A DNA stretch of 64,000 nucleotides from Chaetorhynchus papuensis (taxonomy: Eukaryota; Chordata; Aves; Passeriformes; Rhipiduridae). Position numbers and translations under genes: made by a program. The notes beneath the pieces were generated by a model. The model saw only the letters and a program-made list of their open reading frames with translations, had not been told where the DNA came from and did not search any database. Position 1 is the stretch's first letter. Every line of letters starts with the position of its first letter. Positions 61,683 to 64,000 of the stretch are shown here, piece after piece. The DNA lies in the NCBI GenBank assembly GCA_013396525.1, contig VWYX01000011.1, positions 729,753-793,752 on the forward strand, read 5' to 3'.

Positions 61683-62968
61683 GCCAATCTGTCCCAAAGT
61701 TCCTGGAGGTTTTTAGCCTCCAGATTTCAACTCCTTCTCCAAACTCCCACCACTTTCAGTGGCGCAAATGGGAGATTTTTTTTTTCAGATGCAGAGCACA
61801 TAGCTGAAGGAAAAAGATTGCTACAACTTGTGCAAACACAGGTCACAGAAAATGAGAAATTCAGTCAAAGCACTGTCAAAAGAATAACTTCTGAGTGATC
61901 TAAAAAATACCAGGTCTTCTGATCTTTCTGACAAGACTGTTCTGTGAAAATGCAGTCTTTTGTTTTTCCAAAATGTAAAGTGCAGAAGATGACAGGCAAC
62001 ACACCCAGAACAAGCTTCTAAACTCTACCCCCAGAAAGGATACCTTCTTCAAAATACCTTAAAAAATTCAATTGTTCAGCGGAACTAACAAACAGAAAGG
62101 TTTCCAGAAATTGACAACAAAGCCACTTTCTCTCATCTCATCACATCACACTCTTTTTCAGAATATTAAAGATTTTTTTACCAGACATTTTAATTAAGTG
62201 CAGACTCCCTTCACAATCCTCTTGGATGGACAAGGGTTACTTATACCTTGAGACTAAAGAATCCAATTTCTTTGACAGCAGGTGTCTGTACGTACCTAAA
62301 GATTAAAAGAAAAATAAAAAACCCATAGGAACATACAACAGTACCAATATCAAATTGTCACTGTGGATCTGTGACAGAAGAAAACATCCCTAACGAGCTC
62401 ACAAAGACCCTGAAAGCCCCAGGAAAAGACACGTGGATGCTGCAATGGCCATGATGAACCAAATGGGAGATTGGATTCCTTTAAATTGTTATGTCAGAAA
62501 ATCCTGGCCTGATAAATTTGCCAGATGGAAAAAATACTGAGCAACTGCTGAGTGGCTTGTGCACCTTTGGAAGGGTGACCTGAGGGTGGAAAGAACCACA
62601 GACGTTTTCTGAGTGCTGTTCCCAGTGATGCCAAGCTGGATTTAGGAATGCAGCAATATTCTGGATAATTCCTGGTGCTACCGAGGAGAGAAAGGAATCC
62701 TCACCAGCCTCAGGGACTTCAGCAGGCCTCACTTCAGTGTGTGAGGAGCAGGATGAACAAGAGGAAATGGTGAAAACATTATAGTAGTGTTTTTCCAAGG
62801 ATTTCTCTTAAATTATTGATTATAAAACCCCCATATTTCTAGATACTTAAAACTCATTTTAATATTTCAATGGATCCTTTTGCCCTGTAATCAAAGCCCA
62901 TATTTTTGCAGAGAAACAAATCAAACTTCTATAATTTTAAGGGGTACCATATCCATTATTGTAATAGA

Positions 62969-62988
62969 TACAAACAAAATTGTTTGTA
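62969..62988. repeat. Perfect 9-bp inverted repeat, 2-nt spacer
   Basis: TACAAACAA (62969-62977) and TTGTTTGTA (62980-62988) are exact reverse complements separated by AA. The arms contain TGTTTGT/ACAAACA, a forkhead-type core, in opposed orientation. Binding is inference. Confidence 0.85.
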
Positions 62989-64000
62989 CAACCATCAGCA
63001 AAATTTTATATTATTAAATCCAAGTTGTGGAACGCTGAGGGTAATATATAATATGAACTACTCTCAATGTAACAATTGAAATTTGGTTGTGATAAACAGG
63101 AGACTTACCAGAGGTAGGTGCAGTGTTTTTTCTGGTGAGGAATTCTGGGAGGAAGACAAGAAATGACTGTTTCTGCCTTACATTTCTTATTCTGACAGCA
63201 TTTTGTTTTATCAGGATCCATGTATGGACCCAAAGGCTGTTTGTAGGTGAGAAATGAGTAGTACATTTTTTCTTTTTCTGCTCACAATTCTAAGGAAAAA
63301 ACCCAACCAAGAATATTCAACTGCAGCTGTTATCTTTGTTGTGCAAGTTATTTTTACAAAAATGTAAGCTTCTTGTGTTTAAATAAATTATTTAAAGGAG
63401 GACATGTTAATGGGCTATCATAGTTTGTTTTCTAACATCAGGGATTCTCCATGGGTATGAAGAAAACATAATCACACATATGGTGGAACTAAAATGTACT
63501 ATTTTTCTTGAATGAAATTCTCTTGTTAACTCAGCAGGCACTGCATGAGATCACATATCATTTTTCAACCATCTGCACATCTCACAGTATTATGGACAGA
63601 AAATTTCCATTATTCAGCCACTAAGACTTTATGCTGGGTGACTTTTAAGTGTGGATTCACTGTAGTATCTTTCATCATTGGAGGCAAATTTGGCATCTAT
63701 GCAGTTGCCACTTGCATTTCTGTAGCTTTCTATTCCAAGAATAAACTTCAGGTCTGTCCTCTGCCACTCTTGTTTCTAATACCTGATGGATGCAACATTC
63801 CAGGTAATTTGGCCACTTGACCTTTTATATCAGAGGCAACTCAGGAAAATTCCTGGCTCAAATTTCAAAGTGAAAGACACTTTAAAAAACATCAAGAACC
63901 CTTGATTGTGATTAGCTGTTTGATAAAAGAGAAACATAATAAACCAAATAAAAAACAACCCCCCCACCCTTCACATCAACAGCTTTGCTGTCAAAAGATC

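Larger units (their letters stand above)
59531..64000. other. Single-copy non-coding DNA to the window end
   Basis: There is no gene; open frames reach 105 codons (62481-62798, minus strand) with no recognisable domain. The stretch contains a T15 run (60743-60757), a T11 run (61531-61541), an 8-bp tandem unit and a 9-bp-arm palindrome listed separately. A segment at 60837-60909 has a strong acceptor-like start and is described under findings. Confidence 0.6.

Overview
The window looks like a gene-poor stretch of a bird nuclear genome, possibly a songbird (inference). The evidence is AT-rich single-copy DNA, five short 3'-end fragments of the chicken-repeat-1 (CR1) LINE in both orientations, and three solo long terminal repeats (LTRs) of one endogenous-retrovirus family. 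Triplet and dinucleotide microsatellites and one 100-N assembly gap complete the picture. I found no protein-coding gene, rRNA, tRNA or CRISPR array that I can support. Every open frame is short (the longest is 200 codons), overlaps repeats or GC-rich patches, and shows no family I recognise. The region is best read as intergenic or deep intronic.

Layout: 1-5584 is AT-rich unique DNA with small perfect inverted repeats. At 5585-5712 a T18 tract sits next to a minus-strand CR1 end. 5713-7149 is AT-rich and includes a candidate conserved non-coding block near 6420-6800. 7150-7340 is a plus-strand CR1 end with an internal 16-bp duplication. 7341-14820 is unique DNA with a pair of octamer motifs near 11.7 kb. 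14821-14890 is an old CR1 end. 14891-25535 is unique DNA. 25536-25805 is the best-preserved CR1 end, followed by a GC-richer block to about 27290 that contains solo LTR copy 1 (26525-26892).

From 27291 to 33396 the DNA is unique, with a triplet array that forms a perfect palindrome. Solo LTR copy 2 is at 33397-33770. 33771-39486 is unique and includes a pyrimidine-rich strand-biased stretch. Solo LTR copy 3 is inverted at 39487-39852. 39853-51257 is unique, with a composite triplet array near 46.9 kb and two exon-like segments. The gap is 51258-51357. 51358-64000 is unique and contains a GC-rich, locally CpG-dense patch (52330-52680), a 20-bp minisatellite, an (AC)n tract and a minus-strand CR1 fragment.

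The most solid result is the LTR trio. Each copy starts TGTGGATG and ends with GTGACA. Each is flanked by a 6-bp direct repeat (perfect in copy 2, one mismatch in copies 1 and 3), so they are three independent insertions that have lost their internal regions. I did not find a convincing undescribed system. The remaining observations are candidate regulatory or exon-like signals that need alignment or RNA data to decide.
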